DNA of 64,000 nucleotides, taken from contig NZ_CP064954.1 of the NCBI RefSeq assembly GCF_011038655.2, forward strand, positions 1,116,001 to 1,180,000, in the 5' to 3' direction. This DNA is from Corynebacterium lizhenjunii (lineage in GTDB: Bacteria; Actinomycetota; Actinomycetes; Mycobacteriales; Mycobacteriaceae). This document shows, piece after piece, positions 1-7,987 of this stretch (position 1 is the stretch's first letter; each line of letters starts with the position of its first letter). A program made the translations under genes and the position numbers. Below the pieces are notes generated by a model that ran no database searches, was not told where the DNA came from, and saw only the letters and a program-made list of their open reading frames with translations.

Positions 1-442
1 TCAAAAAGTGTTCTTCTTCGAAGCTCAGCCGGAAATTACCGGCTGCACTGCGGATAAATGCCGGGCCTTGGGCCCCGATGCGGAAAGGTTTGGATTCTTT
101 ACTTTGCGGGGGAATGGTGCACGCGACCACAGCCTTATCTTCCACGATAACTGTGGTGACTTCCCCTAACTGCGGTGCTGGAACGATGGTGCTGCGCACC
201 GCTGTGGCTAGCGCCGCAGGCACCTCCTCCGGGTAGCTCACGCCAGTGACGGTGTAGGTGTCGCTATCCTGTGTAATACCAAGTAGGAGGGTGCCGCCTT
301 CAGGCATGTTGGCGAAGGCCGCCACCGTTTCCTCGATCCCCTCTGGCAGGCCATTGCGTACCGGAAACGCCGCCACCGTGTGTTCCGCCTGCGGGTTCTG
401 CCGCAGTAATTCAATCAATTGCACAACGCGTGTTTGTCTCAT
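1..442 (-). CDS. AlbA/Schlafen-type (AlbA_2) domain protein, partial
   Basis: The reading frame starts at the ATG at 442 (an earlier ATG in this frame is followed by a stop) and runs off the left edge, so only about 147 N-terminal residues are visible. After a short helical start (MRQTRVVQLIELLRQNPQAE) comes FPVRNGLPEGIEETVAAFAN and then MPEGGTLLLGI. This spacing of an acidic Glu-Glu helix, an Ala-Phe-Ala-Asn turn and a Gly-Gly-x-Leu-Leu-Leu-Gly-Ile strand is typical of the AlbA_2 (formerly AAA_4) domain found in Schlafen-like and putative transcription-regulator proteins. A nucleic-acid-binding or regulatory role is inferred only. It is divergent from the kinase remnant at 441, leaving almost no space between the two starts. 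The C-terminal part needed to place it in a subfamily is outside the window. Confidence 0.6.
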   Translation of the reverse strand, partial: MRQTRVVQLIELLRQNPQAEHTVAAFPVRNGLPEGIEETVAAFANMPEGGTLLLGITQDSDTYTVTGVSYPEEVPAALATAVRSTIVPAPQLGEVTTVIVEDKAVVACTIPPQSKESKPFRIGAQGPAFIRSAAGNFRLSFEEEHFL

Positions 443-1117
443 GAATACATATTATACGTTCATTTTGGGAGATATAGTGTCGAACCCAGTGGAGAGTGTG
501 CCGCGGAAGGTGGTGACGGTGCGCCCAACGGGGGCATCGGCAAGAAAATTTGGCCAGCACCTGCGGCAGATGCACAACGCCGGGGCGCCAGCCTTCGGGG
601 CGCCGCCGGCAGGGTGGGAGGGCAGGAATTACATCGGAAGGATTGAACAGGACTGTGTGCCCACGGACTCATGGGGCGAGTTTTATGCCACGCAACGCGT
701 GTTGCCCTTCGTGCGAGCAGCCGGGGTATCCGCGCGGTGTCTAGACACAGTGGAACGGGCCTGTGAGTTAATCGCGGGCCGTGACTGGGACGTGGAGAAC
801 CGGCGCGCATCCATGGTGTGACCTGTGGGCGGGCAATGTTCTCTTCGGCGCTGGCGGGGCAGTCATGATTGACCCGGCGGCCCACGGCGGGCACCCGCAC
901 ACCGACTGGGGGATGCTGGCCCTGTTTGGGGTGCCGTATTTAGCAGAATTCCTGGATGGTTACGGTGCCCCGGCAGACATTGAGCAGGCTGCCCATGCAC
1001 CAATTACACCCGCTGGCCGTCCATGCTTTAACGCACGGACCAGCGTATTACCGCGATCTGGAGCGGGCCGCGGCAGCGACGATTGAAAAGATTTCCCCAA
1101 AACGCCTGCGCGACTGA
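441..1117 (+). pseudogene. Fructosamine kinase (FN3K family) remnant
   Basis: Pieces of an FN3K-family kinase (deglycation of protein Amadori products; APH fold) lie in three frames. The first piece reads GQHLRQMHNAGAPAFGAPPAGW, then NYIGRIEQDCVP and WGEFYATQRVLPF. The catalytic block DLWAGNVLF and DPAAHGGH follows in another frame, and the C-terminal end (MHQLHPLAVHALTHGPAYYRDLERA, ending at the tga at 1115) in a third. Around 800-818 the expected ARIHGDLWAGN is broken by an apparent 1-nt loss followed by a 2-nt gain, and a further shift lies near 985-993. About 90 N-terminal residues of the usual roughly 290-residue protein are also absent. At least three frameshifts plus truncation mean no functional kinase can be made. 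A motif-like sequence (GGCATCGGCAAG) occurs at 534-545. Confidence 0.8.
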
Positions 1118-1141
1118 GATTAGTGTGACACAATCAACCGC

Positions 1142-1573
1142 ATGGCAAAATTTCGTAGCATTCAAGTAGTAATCGCGGCGGCTGCCGCACTAGTAGTTGG
1201 CGGCCTGGCCCCCTCCGCGGCGCAAGCAGTTGAGCTGACCCCGAATTTCTCCTCGCAGGCCTATGACGACGCTTGCGCCCCGGACCCGCTAGGCCAAATT
1301 CTGTGCCGCACCCTCAACAGCTCCGTGGCCACTTTGCAGCAGGACCAAGGTGCATTCATGGCTGCTTCCATTTACTCCATGGACACTGGACACAACTATC
1401 CAGGCGCCTTCGGGGAGATGGACCAGTGCGCGCGTACCGCCACGTCCTCGCTTCCCATGGGCGGTGCCCGCTTCCTCGGGGCCGCCGCCTGTCTGTTGGT
1501 CAACCCCGACCTGCGCGCTCGCGTGAGCCACGACATGACCCACCCGCAGATCGGTCCCTACGGGTACTGGTAA
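1142..1573 (+). CDS. Small secreted protein, unknown function
   Basis: This 143-residue protein starts at an ATG and opens with a classical Sec signal peptide: MAKFR, a hydrophobic stretch IQVVIAAAAALVVGGLA, then an Ala-rich cleavage region around APSAAQA-V (about residue 29). The mature part is about 113 residues with four Cys (in DDACAPD, ILCRTL, DQCARTA and AACLLV), which could form two disulfides outside the cytoplasm. I recognise no domain. It is monocistronic and convergent with the lipoprotein gene at 1646, sharing a strong terminator hairpin with it. An extracellular or wall-associated location is inferred from the signal peptide. Confidence 0.75.
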   Translation: MAKFRSIQVVIAAAAALVVGGLAPSAAQAVELTPNFSSQAYDDACAPDPLGQILCRTLNSSVATLQQDQGAFMAASIYSMDTGHNYPGAFGEMDQCARTATSSLPMGGARFLGAAACLLVNPDLRARVSHDMTHPQIGPYGYW

Positions 1574-1604
1574 TCCAGAAACCCTGGTGGAAAAAGAATG
1601 ACAA

Positions 1605-1644
1605 AGCGCCCCGATACCTGGCACATGCCAGATTACGGGGCGCT
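1605..1644. terminator. Bidirectional terminator hairpin
   Basis: AGCGCCCCG at 1605-1613 pairs perfectly with CGGGGCGCT at 1636-1644, and an inner CTGGCA/TGCCAG pair extends the stem. It sits between two convergent genes. Confidence 0.75.
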
Positions 1645-1645
1645 G

Positions 1646-2284
1646 TTAGTACAGGTAGACCCGCGCCTGGTTGCCGCCGGCGCAAGTGATGAGCTGGTTG
1701 GCGTCGACGGTGCATGCCATGGAGTATTCGCCGCCGGTGACGGGGCTAGAGGCGGTGATGGTGCGCGGAAGTGTCTGGCGCACGTTTTCCTGGGTGGGGT
1801 TGACCCCGCTGGTCAGCTGTGCGGTCACGGCAATGGCAAATTCGCAGGACGTGTTCTGGTTGGCTGCGGCCAGGGTGATGCCGTAGCCGTTTCCCACCAG
1901 GCAGGATGTGGTGGCCTCATCGCCGATCATGATGGTCGCGCCGGCTTGCGGGTGGGCAGAAATTTGGCTGATGATGGACTCGTGCAAGCTCACCGCAGGC
2001 GGTTGTGGTTCTGGCGCGGGGGCCACCGTTGCCGTGGTGGTCACCGTTGTCACTGCCATGCGTGAGCTTGCCGATGCCCCCTCAGACCCCACCGTCGTGC
2101 CCCTCACCGGGTGCGGCGCAGGGCGGGTGGCGGCGCTGGAAGCCAGGGTGGGGGAAGTCGGGGAACTGGATGGCGGGGTTGGGGTGGAGGGGGCATCGGC
2201 AAGCTGCGTCGGGGAACCGCACGCAGAGGCAGAGGCGGCTAGGCAGGTCAGGGCAAGCGCGGCACAGGCGCGGGAAATAGTCAT
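1646..2284 (-). CDS. Putative lipoprotein with Pro/Ser/Thr-rich linker
   Basis: Start chosen at the ATG at 2284 (MTISRACAAL), because the signal peptide begins there and the upstream in-frame start only adds seven residues. The signal ALALTCLAASASAC ends in a Cys followed by Gly, consistent with lipid attachment, although the lipobox is not ideal. A low-complexity linker rich in Pro, Ser and Thr (about residues 25-100) precedes a domain of about 110 residues with two Cys pairs (TTSCLVGN, NTSCEFAI, YSMACTVD, ITCAGG). The C-terminal half resembles small actinobacterial surface lipoproteins with a DUF4333-like layout, but I cannot assign a family. The linker carries two inverted copies of the dispersed motif, encoding QLADAPS and GASASS. 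Confidence 0.7.
   Translation of the reverse strand: MTISRACAALALTCLAASASACGSPTQLADAPSTPTPPSSSPTSPTLASSAATRPAPHPVRGTTVGSEGASASSRMAVTTVTTTATVAPAPEPQPPAVSLHESIISQISAHPQAGATIMIGDEATTSCLVGNGYGITLAAANQNTSCEFAIAVTAQLTSGVNPTQENVRQTLPRTITASSPVTGGEYSMACTVDANQLITCAGGNQARVYLY
2065..2078 (-). repeat. Dispersed motif copy (exact)
   Basis: AGCTTGCCGATGCC on the plus strand, inside the lipoprotein linker, where it encodes GASAS. Confidence 0.85.
2192..2205 (+). repeat. Dispersed motif copy (exact)
   Basis: GGCATCGGCAAGCT preceded by a G-run, inside the same lipoprotein linker, encoding QLADAP on the coding strand. It is inverted relative to the copy at 2065. Confidence 0.85.
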
Positions 2285-2306
2285 AGCCGCTAGCTTAAAC
2301 AACAAA

Positions 2307-2341
2307 CCCGCCCCAGCGCAGCAGGTTCCTGGCGGGGCGGG
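2307..2341 (-). terminator. Terminator of the His-rich gene
   Basis: CCCGCCCC at 2307-2314 pairs with GGGGCGGG at 2334-2341. On the minus strand the stem is followed by TTTGTTGTTT. It lies just downstream of the gene ending at 2353. Confidence 0.75.
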
Positions 2342-2352
2342 AGGTTGGGAGT

Positions 2353-2649
2353 TTAGTGCTCGTCGTAGTGATCGCCGTGGGCGGCGTGGCGGTGGCCATC
2401 ATGCAGGTAGTCCGTGTGGTCGCCATGGGGGATGGCGACGTGGCCGCAGCCTTCGCCGTGGGTGTGCCCAGCGTGATCTTCGGAGGTGATGTGCTCGGTG
2501 GATTCACACTCGTCCCAGTGGCCTTCGTGCTCGCGGTGGATGTGGCCATCGTGGAGGTAGTCGGTGTGGTCACCGTGGGGGATGGCGACATGGCCGCAGC
2601 CCTCGCCGTGGGCGTGCGTGTGGGACTCGTGGATGGTGTGGGTGCTCAT
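2353..2649 (-). CDS. His-rich, internally duplicated metal-binding-type protein
   Basis: A 98-residue protein with about a quarter His, no signal peptide and no membrane segment. It is built from two near-identical modules. Each reads HxHGEGCGHVAIPHGDHTDY followed by LHDGH. The first covers about residues 11-37, the second about residues 62-87, separated by a charged spacer. Each module has one Cys and about seven His, a composition expected for binding Zn, Ni or Cu. Related small His-rich actinobacterial proteins are often annotated as zinc-associated, but no biochemical role is established by the sequence. The gene has its own terminator, and TTTTCA direct repeats in front of it may be a Zur-type operator. 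A cytosolic metal buffer or metallochaperone is the likeliest role. Confidence 0.75.
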   Translation of the reverse strand: MSTHTIHESHTHAHGEGCGHVAIPHGDHTDYLHDGHIHREHEGHWDECESTEHITSEDHAGHTHGEGCGHVAIPHGDHTDYLHDGHRHAAHGDHYDEH

Positions 2650-2677
2650 GGAAACTCCTTAGGGGTATGTCCTGTGT

Positions 2678-2697
2678 GTTTTCAGTACATTTTCATT
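2678..2697 (-). promoter_or_regulatory. Possible Zur-type operator of the His-rich gene
   Basis: Two TTTTCA hexamers separated by five bases lie 29-48 bp upstream of the His-rich start. On the coding strand this reads AATGAAAATG followed by a second TGAAAA. The first half matches the TGAAAAT half-site typical of actinobacterial Zur boxes, but the arrangement is a direct repeat and not a clean palindrome. Confidence 0.3.
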
Positions 2698-2756
2698 AAA
2701 CCCGATTTCCAGTTGATTTTCAATAGGGGTTGCGCGGGGCGCGGCTGGGCCCAGTG

Positions 2757-2849
2757 TCAGAGGAGTGCGGAGAGGCGACTTGGGGACCGCGTGTTAGAGA
2801 GGCGTGGGGAGGTAACTTGGGGGCCGTGGGTTAGAGGAGTGCGGAGAGG
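2757..2849. repeat. 37-bp tandem repeat spanning the ltbR stop codon
   Basis: Two full diverged units (2757-2793, 2794-2830) and a half unit (2831-2849). The last unit is the 3' end of ltbR itself (codons SALL plus stop), so the gene end appears to have been copied downstream twice. Confidence 0.75.
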
Positions 2850-3514
2850 GTCGCGGCGGCATCGACAAGCGGGACGGCGAACTTTTCTGCAGGTGAGGGG
2901 CGGAAGCGCTCAGCGGAACCGGAGATGGACAGCACAGCCATGAGCATCCCGCTGGAACTGACAATTGGTACGGAAATGGAGGCCAGGCCGGCCTCGCGTT
3001 CCTCGATGGACACGGCGTAGCCTCGTTCGCGGGTACGCGTGAGGTCAGCGGGGGAGAAATTGGCCGCGATGTCCGGGTAATCAGAAAAGGCGGCAATAAC
3101 ACGGGCGGCAGACCCGGAGGTTAGGGGCAGCTGACGGCCGACGGGGACCACGTTATGTAGGCCGTGGCTGGGCTCGCGCGACGCAATACACGTGCGCGTA
3201 TCGCCGGTGTGCTGGTAGAGCTGGATGGACTCGCCGGTGGTGTGGAGAAGGTGCTCCATTACGGGGCCGGCGGCCTCAATGAGACGGTCGCGGTTGCCGG
3301 GAAGCGCGGGACCTGCGGTCCACTTGCCCTCCGGGGTGCGGGTCAGGATGCGGTGCGCTTCCAAGGCGGTGGCCAGCCGATGGACGGTGGCGCGGGGCAG
3401 GCCGGTGGTCTCGCAGAGTTCGGCCAGGGTGGATGGGGAATTCGTGGCGGCCATCATGATGGCGATGGCGCGGTCTAATACCTTAATTCCGGATACTGCG
3501 GTATAGTCTCCCAT
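2831..3514 (-). CDS. ltbR: IclR-family regulator LtbR
   Basis: A 227-residue IclR-family protein starting at the ATG at 3514 ([16 protein letters not shown]). The N-terminal winged helix covers about residues 5-65 and includes [24 protein letters not shown] as its helix-turn-helix. The C-terminal effector-binding domain contains [33 protein letters not shown] and a final SISGSAERF block. A start 12 codons upstream would run into the operator region. In C. glutamicum, LtbR sits divergently next to leuCD and represses leucine and tryptophan biosynthesis genes; the same divergent layout here supports that identity. The stop codon is part of a tandem repeat. Confidence 0.88.
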   Translation of the reverse strand: MGDYTAVSGIKVLDRAIAIMMAATNSPSTLAELCETTGLPRATVHRLATALEAHRILTRTPEGKWTAGPALPGNRDRLIEAAGPVMEHLLHTTGESIQLYQHTGDTRTCIASREPSHGLHNVVPVGRQLPLTSGSAARVIAAFSDYPDIAANFSPADLTRTRERGYAVSIEEREAGLASISVPIVSSSGMLMAVLSISGSAERFRPSPAEKFAVPLVDAAATLSALL

Positions 3515-3564
3515 ATACTGAAACTTACGTCCCAATAAATGAGATTTCAAGTGGAGTGATGGAT
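3515..3564. promoter_or_regulatory. ltbR-leuC divergent control region
   Basis: Only 50 bp separate the two starts, so the promoters must overlap. An interrupted inverted repeat (TGAAA at 3519-3523, TTTCA at 3545-3549) around an A/T-rich centre is a plausible LtbR operator. GTGGAG at 3551-3556 serves as the leuC ribosome-binding site. Confidence 0.5.
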
Positions 3565-5007
3565 ATGTCGGAAAAGCTCACGCTGGCAGAGAAAGTCTGG
3601 CGCGATCATATCGTGACCAAAGGTGAGGGCGGGGCACCGGACCTCATCTACATCGATTTCCAGCTGTTGCACGAAGTAACCTCCCCGCAGGCCTTCGACG
3701 GTCTGCGCCTGGCGGGGCGCACCATGCGCCACCCGGAACTGCACCTGGCCACCGAGGATCACAACGTGCCCACGGTCGGCATCACCAGCGGTAACCTGCT
3801 GGAGATCAAGGACGAAACCTCGCGCACCCAGGTCTCCACGCTGCGCAAAAACTGTGAAGAGTTCGGGGTGCGTCTGCACTCTATGGGCGATGCCCAGCAG
3901 GGCATCGTCCACCAGGTGGGCCCGCAACTGGGCATTACCCAACCGGGTATGACCATCGTGTGCGGCGACTCCCACACCTCCACCCACGGCGCGTTCGGCT
4001 CCATTGCCATGGGGATTGGCACGTCCGAAGTCGAACACGTGATGGCCACGCAGACCCTGCCGCTTAAGCCGTTTAAGACCATGGCCATTGAGGTCTCCGG
4101 CGAGTTGGCCGAAGGCGTGAGTGCTAAGGATCTGATCCTGGCCATCATCGCCAAGATCGGCACCGGCGGCGGCCAGGGGCACATCATTGAATACCGCGGG
4201 GAGGCTATCCGCAAGCTGTCCATGGAAGCCCGCATGACCATCTGCAACATGTCGATTGAGGCGGGCGCGCGTGCCGGCATGGTGGCGCCAGATGAGACAA
4301 CCTTCGAGTACGTCAAAGGCCGCGAGTTCGCGCCCACCGGGGCAGACTGGGATGCTGCGGTCGAGTACTGGAAGACCCTACCCACGGATGAGGGCGCAGA
4401 GTTTGACACCGTGGTCCACATTGATGGCTCCGCCCTGACGCCGTTCGTCACCTGGGGTACCAACCCGGGTCAGGGTCTGCCGCTGGGTTCTGTGGTGCCT
4501 TCCCCGGAAGACGGCAAAGACGACAACGACAAGGCCGCCATTGAAAAAGCACTGGCCTACATGGATTTGACCCCGGGCACCCCGCTGCGTGACATAAAGA
4601 TTGACACGGTGTTCTTGGGCTCGTGCACCAACGCGCGTATTGAGGACCTGCGCGCTGCGGCGTCCGTGCTCAAGGGGCGCACCATCGCGCCGAATACCCG
4701 CATGATGGTAGTGCCGTCTTCTGCTCAAGTTATGCTGCAGGCGCAGGAAGAAGGCCTGGATAAGATCTTCACCGACTTCGGCGCTGAGTGGCGCACCGCC
4801 GGATGTTCCATGTGCCTGGGCATGAACCCGGACCAGCTTGCCCCGGGCGAGCGCTCCGCGTCCACCTCCAATCGCAACTTTGAAGGCCGCCAAGGCCCGG
4901 GCGGGCGCACGCACCTGGTCTCCCCGCTGGTGGCGGCGGCCACTGCTGTCACCGGCCGCTTGGCCTCCCCAGCAGATCTTGCCGATGCCCCCAGCCAGCC
5001 CGCCTAA
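3565..5007 (+). CDS. leuC: 3-isopropylmalate dehydratase, large subunit
   Basis: LeuC, with LeuD, isomerises 2- to 3-isopropylmalate in leucine synthesis. The three ligands of the 4Fe-4S cluster are visible: Cys354 (FLGSCTNAR) and Cys414/Cys417 ([11 protein letters not shown]). Other aconitase-family blocks are [12 protein letters not shown] and [15 protein letters not shown]. Start placed at the ATG at 3565 ([12 protein letters not shown]), about 8 bp after GTGGAG; an ATG at 3559 is also possible. The 480-residue length is normal. The last residues ([11 protein letters not shown]) form a non-conserved tail encoded by a near-exact copy of the dispersed motif at 4976-4989. leuD follows 45 bp downstream. 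Confidence 0.97.
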   Translation: MSEKLTLAEKVWRDHIVTKGEGGAPDLIYIDFQLLHEVTSPQAFDGLRLAGRTMRHPELHLATEDHNVPTVGITSGNLLEIKDETSRTQVSTLRKNCEEFGVRLHSMGDAQQGIVHQVGPQLGITQPGMTIVCGDSHTSTHGAFGSIAMGIGTSEVEHVMATQTLPLKPFKTMAIEVSGELAEGVSAKDLILAIIAKIGTGGGQGHIIEYRGEAIRKLSMEARMTICNMSIEAGARAGMVAPDETTFEYVKGREFAPTGADWDAAVEYWKTLPTDEGAEFDTVVHIDGSALTPFVTWGTNPGQGLPLGSVVPSPEDGKDDNDKAAIEKALAYMDLTPGTPLRDIKIDTVFLGSCTNARIEDLRAAASVLKGRTIAPNTRMMVVPSSAQVMLQAQEEGLDKIFTDFGAEWRTAGCSMCLGMNPDQLAPGERSASTSNRNFEGRQGPGGRTHLVSPLVAAATAVTGRLASPADLADAPSQPA

Positions 5008-5052
5008 GCTCCCAGCCAGGCCCAGCTTCCCACGCATAGAAGGATTAACCCC

Positions 5053-5652
5053 ATGGACAAGTTTGTCACCCACACCGGCACTGGCGTGCCGCTGCGCTAC
5101 TCCAATGTCGATACCGACCAAATCATCCCCGCTGTCTTCCTTAAGCGCGTTACGCGTTCCGGCTTTGAAGATGGGCTCTTTGCTAACTGGCGCAAAGACG
5201 ACAACTTTGTGCTCAACCAGGAGCAATTCCGCGACGGCTCCGTGCTTTTCGCGGGCGCAGATTTTGGCACCGGATCCTCGCGTGAGCACGCTGTCTGGGC
5301 GTTGAACGACTACGGTTTCAAGGCCGTGTTCTCCTCCCGCTTCGCCGACATTTTCCGCGGCAACTCCGGCAAGGCTGGACTGCTCACGGGCATCATGGAG
5401 CAAGAAGACATCGAGCTTATCTGGAAGCAGCTGGAATCCGGCGATACCCAAGTAACCGTAGACCTCGAAGCCCGCACCGTGACCGTGGGCAACAATACCT
5501 ACGGATTCGAGGTAGATGATTATGTGCGCTGGCGCCTGATGGAGGGCCTGGATGACATCGCGCTGACCCTGCGTGATGAAGACGCTATTAGCTCCTTCGA
5601 GTCGGCCCGCCCGGCATTCAAGCCCGCAGTGCGCACCGGCGCTGCCAACTAG
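5053..5652 (+). CDS. leuD: 3-isopropylmalate dehydratase, small subunit
   Basis: This 199-residue swivelling-domain subunit completes the isopropylmalate isomerase. Diagnostic segments are [16 protein letters not shown] near residue 20, and [17 protein letters not shown] near residue 75, which holds the substrate-binding Ser-Ser-Arg. It is preceded by AGAAGGATT and is co-transcribed with leuC. The final codons GAAN-stop are the first unit of a 17-bp tandem array that continues downstream. Confidence 0.97.
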   Translation: MDKFVTHTGTGVPLRYSNVDTDQIIPAVFLKRVTRSGFEDGLFANWRKDDNFVLNQEQFRDGSVLFAGADFGTGSSREHAVWALNDYGFKAVFSSRFADIFRGNSGKAGLLTGIMEQEDIELIWKQLESGDTQVTVDLEARTVTVGNNTYGFEVDDYVRWRLMEGLDDIALTLRDEDAISSFESARPAFKPAVRTGAAN

Positions 5653-5713
5653 CCCGCGCTGCCAACTAGCCCCCGCTGCCAACTAGTCCGCGCTGCCACC
5701 TAGCCCGCGCTAG
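5640..5713. repeat. 17-bp tandem repeat including the leuD stop codon
   Basis: Four units of CGCTGCCAACTAGCCCG with one or two changes start at 5640, 5657, 5674 and 5691, plus a partial fifth. Each unit carries a TAG; the first is the leuD stop. Confidence 0.85.
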
Positions 5714-5775
5714 ATGCAACGCGGCGGGGAAACCACAAACGCCGGAAGCGGCGGAATCCGCTGCCGAGCTGCTCG

Positions 5776-6774
5776 CTAGCGCACCGGCAGCGGACTGGCC
5801 AAATAGTCCGCGCCGGTAAGCACGCCGTCCTGGAAGGACAGCACCCACACGCTGCCCTTCTTGGCCTTAAAGTCCGCTTCCTCGCGCTGCAAGAAGCCCG
5901 GATTAATCGCCTCGAGCACCCCACGAATGGTCTCGCCCTGAGAGACCACCACCGGGGTGCCACCGCCTGCCACGATGTCGTTGAATACCTGCAGGGAGGT
6001 CTGCGGGGTGGAGCTAAAGGCGGAATCGGCAAGCTCAGGGAAATCCTGGACCGGCAGCCCCAACAGGTCCGATACCGGGGCGGCAGTTTGGCGGCAACGC
6101 TGCGGCGGCGCGGCGTATACAGCCGTCGGACCAAACGCAGCCAACTGCGTTGCAAGCAACTTAGCCTGGCGCCGACCCTTCTTGTCCAGCGGACGCAAGT
6201 CATCATCCCCGTGCCAATTGTGGCGCTGGTGCGCGTGCGCGTGACGCACCAACAGCACGCGCGTAGTCGGAGCGCGCTTAATGCGCTTGCGGGCCTTGTC
6301 CAGCACCTGGGCATCGACGGCATACGTGAGCAGGCGGGCGGCCTCGGCGAACGTTACCCACCGGACCTCATCGACTTCCTCATTGGGCACAAATTCACCG
6401 CCTTCCCAGCGTGCGGCCCAATAATAGACAACCTTCGTGCGGCCCTGTACAGGGTAGGCGACCTTGCCCAGGAGCTTGCCCAACGTGATGTCGAAGCCGG
6501 TTTCCTCCTGGATTTCGCGCTGCGCCGTCACTGGCAGGGACTCACCCGGGTCTACCTTGCCTTTGGGCAGGGACCAGTCATCATAATGTGGACGGTGAAT
6601 AATGGCCACGGTAGGGTTGTCGCGCTCCCCGCGCCACACCACTGCACCGGCGGCCAGCGTGGTCCGCGGGTACTCCCCGGCGGGGTCCGCGCCGATAGCC
6701 TGATAGCGGCCGGTGACAAAAGTTTCACCCGCGGTGTCCTTGTCGCCTTCGCCAAGCTTATTGTGTGCTGCCAT
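5776..6774 (-). CDS. mutT1: MutT1-type Nudix plus histidine-phosphatase hydrolase
   Basis: A 332-residue two-domain protein. The Nudix box is complete at residues 72-94: Gly72, Glu78, Arg86-Glu87, Glu90-Glu91, Gly93. A histidine-phosphatase (phosphoglycerate-mutase-like) domain starts near residue 170 with LLVRHAHA, where Arg177 and His178 are the catalytic pair. This fusion is the actinobacterial MutT1 arrangement, which hydrolyses 8-oxo-(d)GTP and diadenosine polyphosphates, protecting the nucleotide pool from oxidation. It is transcribed away from gpsA. The position GGAATCGGCAAGCT at 6022-6035 inside it is a one-mismatch copy of the dispersed motif. Confidence 0.9.
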   Translation of the reverse strand: MAAHNKLGEGDKDTAGETFVTGRYQAIGADPAGEYPRTTLAAGAVVWRGERDNPTVAIIHRPHYDDWSLPKGKVDPGESLPVTAQREIQEETGFDITLGKLLGKVAYPVQGRTKVVYYWAARWEGGEFVPNEEVDEVRWVTFAEAARLLTYAVDAQVLDKARKRIKRAPTTRVLLVRHAHAHQRHNWHGDDDLRPLDKKGRRQAKLLATQLAAFGPTAVYAAPPQRCRQTAAPVSDLLGLPVQDFPELADSAFSSTPQTSLQVFNDIVAGGGTPVVVSQGETIRGVLEAINPGFLQREEADFKAKKGSVWVLSFQDGVLTGADYLASPLPVR

Positions 6775-6977
6775 GGAATGCTCCTTGTTGTGTGGGGTTC
6801 GTTGTGCGCGCTACGAACACGGCGGATTCCATTGTTCCTGACACCGGGGGCATCGTGCAGCCCCGCAGGTCGGGGGAGCATTTGGGTGGAGTGATTGGCC
6901 AAAGTGGCCCACAGCGGTTAAGTTAGGATGGCAAAAAAGATTGCTGGGGGCGCCCGGCAGCAACGGAGGAGGACGCA

Positions 6978-7976
6978 ATGGCGCACGTCGCAGTAATGGG
7001 AGCTGGCTCCTGGGGAACCACCCTGGCGAAGGTCTTTGCGGACGCCGGAAACCCGGTGCGGCTGTGGGCGCGGCGCGCAGAGCTGGCCCACACCATTGAG
7101 ACCACCCGCCGCAACGCGGACTACTTGCCAGACTTCGAGCTGCCGGAGGGCTTGAGCGTAACCACCGATGCCTCAGCGGCCCTACGCGGCGCAGACATCG
7201 TGGTGCTGGGGGTACCGTCGCAGTCTTTGCGCGCCAACGTTGCTGCCTGGGCGCCGCTCTTGCCTGCCGATTCCACCGTGGTCACCATCTCCAAAGGCGT
7301 CGAGACCGGAACTCTCAAGCGGATGAGCGAGGTAGTCGTGGACGCCGCGGGTGTGGAACCGGAACGCGTGGCTGTGCTCTCCGGACCCAACTTGGCCAAG
7401 GAGATTGCGGCACAACAGCCGGCGGCTACCGTGATTGCCTGTAGCGATGAAGCCCGTGCGGTGGCGGTGCAAGAAGCTGTGCAGACCGACTACTTGCGGC
7501 CATACACCAACACCGACGTGGTGGGGGTGGAAATTGGCGGGGCGTGTAAGAACGTCATTGCGCTGGCCTGCGGTATGGCTTCCGGGCGTGGGCTGGGCAA
7601 TAACACGATGGCAACGTTGATCACCCGGGGCCTGGCGGAAATCACCCGGCTGGGCGTGGCACTGGGGGCGGACCAACGCACCTTTGCCGGCCTGGCTGGG
7701 CTGGGCGACTTGGTGGCGACGTGCTCGTCGACGCTTTCGCGTAACCGGACCTTTGGCTACCGTCTAGGTCAGGGCGGGACACTAGCGGAGGCTACCGCTG
7801 CGACCAATGGACAGGTGGCTGAAGGTGTGAAGTCCTCGGACTCCATCTTCCGGCTGGCCCAACAAGCCGGGGTGGAAATGCCCATTACGCAGGCAGTGTA
7901 CGGAGTGTGCCACCGCGATGTTCCCGTTGCGGACATGGTGGTGGCGCTGATGGGGCGTACCACTAAACCGGAGTAA
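6978..7976 (+). CDS. gpsA: Glycerol-3-phosphate dehydrogenase [NAD(P)+]
   Basis: GpsA reduces dihydroxyacetone phosphate to sn-glycerol-3-phosphate for phospholipid synthesis in the cytoplasm. The 332-residue protein starts with the Rossmann motif [14 protein letters not shown], then [14 protein letters not shown] and [11 protein letters not shown]. The catalytic lysine is in [16 protein letters not shown] strong ribosome-binding site (GGAGGAGG) precedes the ATG. ddl follows after 11 bp, and these two probably form one transcript. Confidence 0.96.
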   Translation: MAHVAVMGAGSWGTTLAKVFADAGNPVRLWARRAELAHTIETTRRNADYLPDFELPEGLSVTTDASAALRGADIVVLGVPSQSLRANVAAWAPLLPADSTVVTISKGVETGTLKRMSEVVVDAAGVEPERVAVLSGPNLAKEIAAQQPAATVIACSDEARAVAVQEAVQTDYLRPYTNTDVVGVEIGGACKNVIALACGMASGRGLGNNTMATLITRGLAEITRLGVALGADQRTFAGLAGLGDLVATCSSTLSRNRTFGYRLGQGGTLAEATAATNGQVAEGVKSSDSIFRLAQQAGVEMPITQAVYGVCHRDVPVADMVVALMGRTTKPE

Positions 7977-7987
7977 GGTGGTTGCCT

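Noticed and set aside
4378..5682. Long open frame opposite leuC/leuD (434 codons)
   Set aside because: It is a shadow of the GC-rich leuCD genes with no family resemblance and no ribosome-binding site; similar shadows oppose pheT, rpsA and argG.
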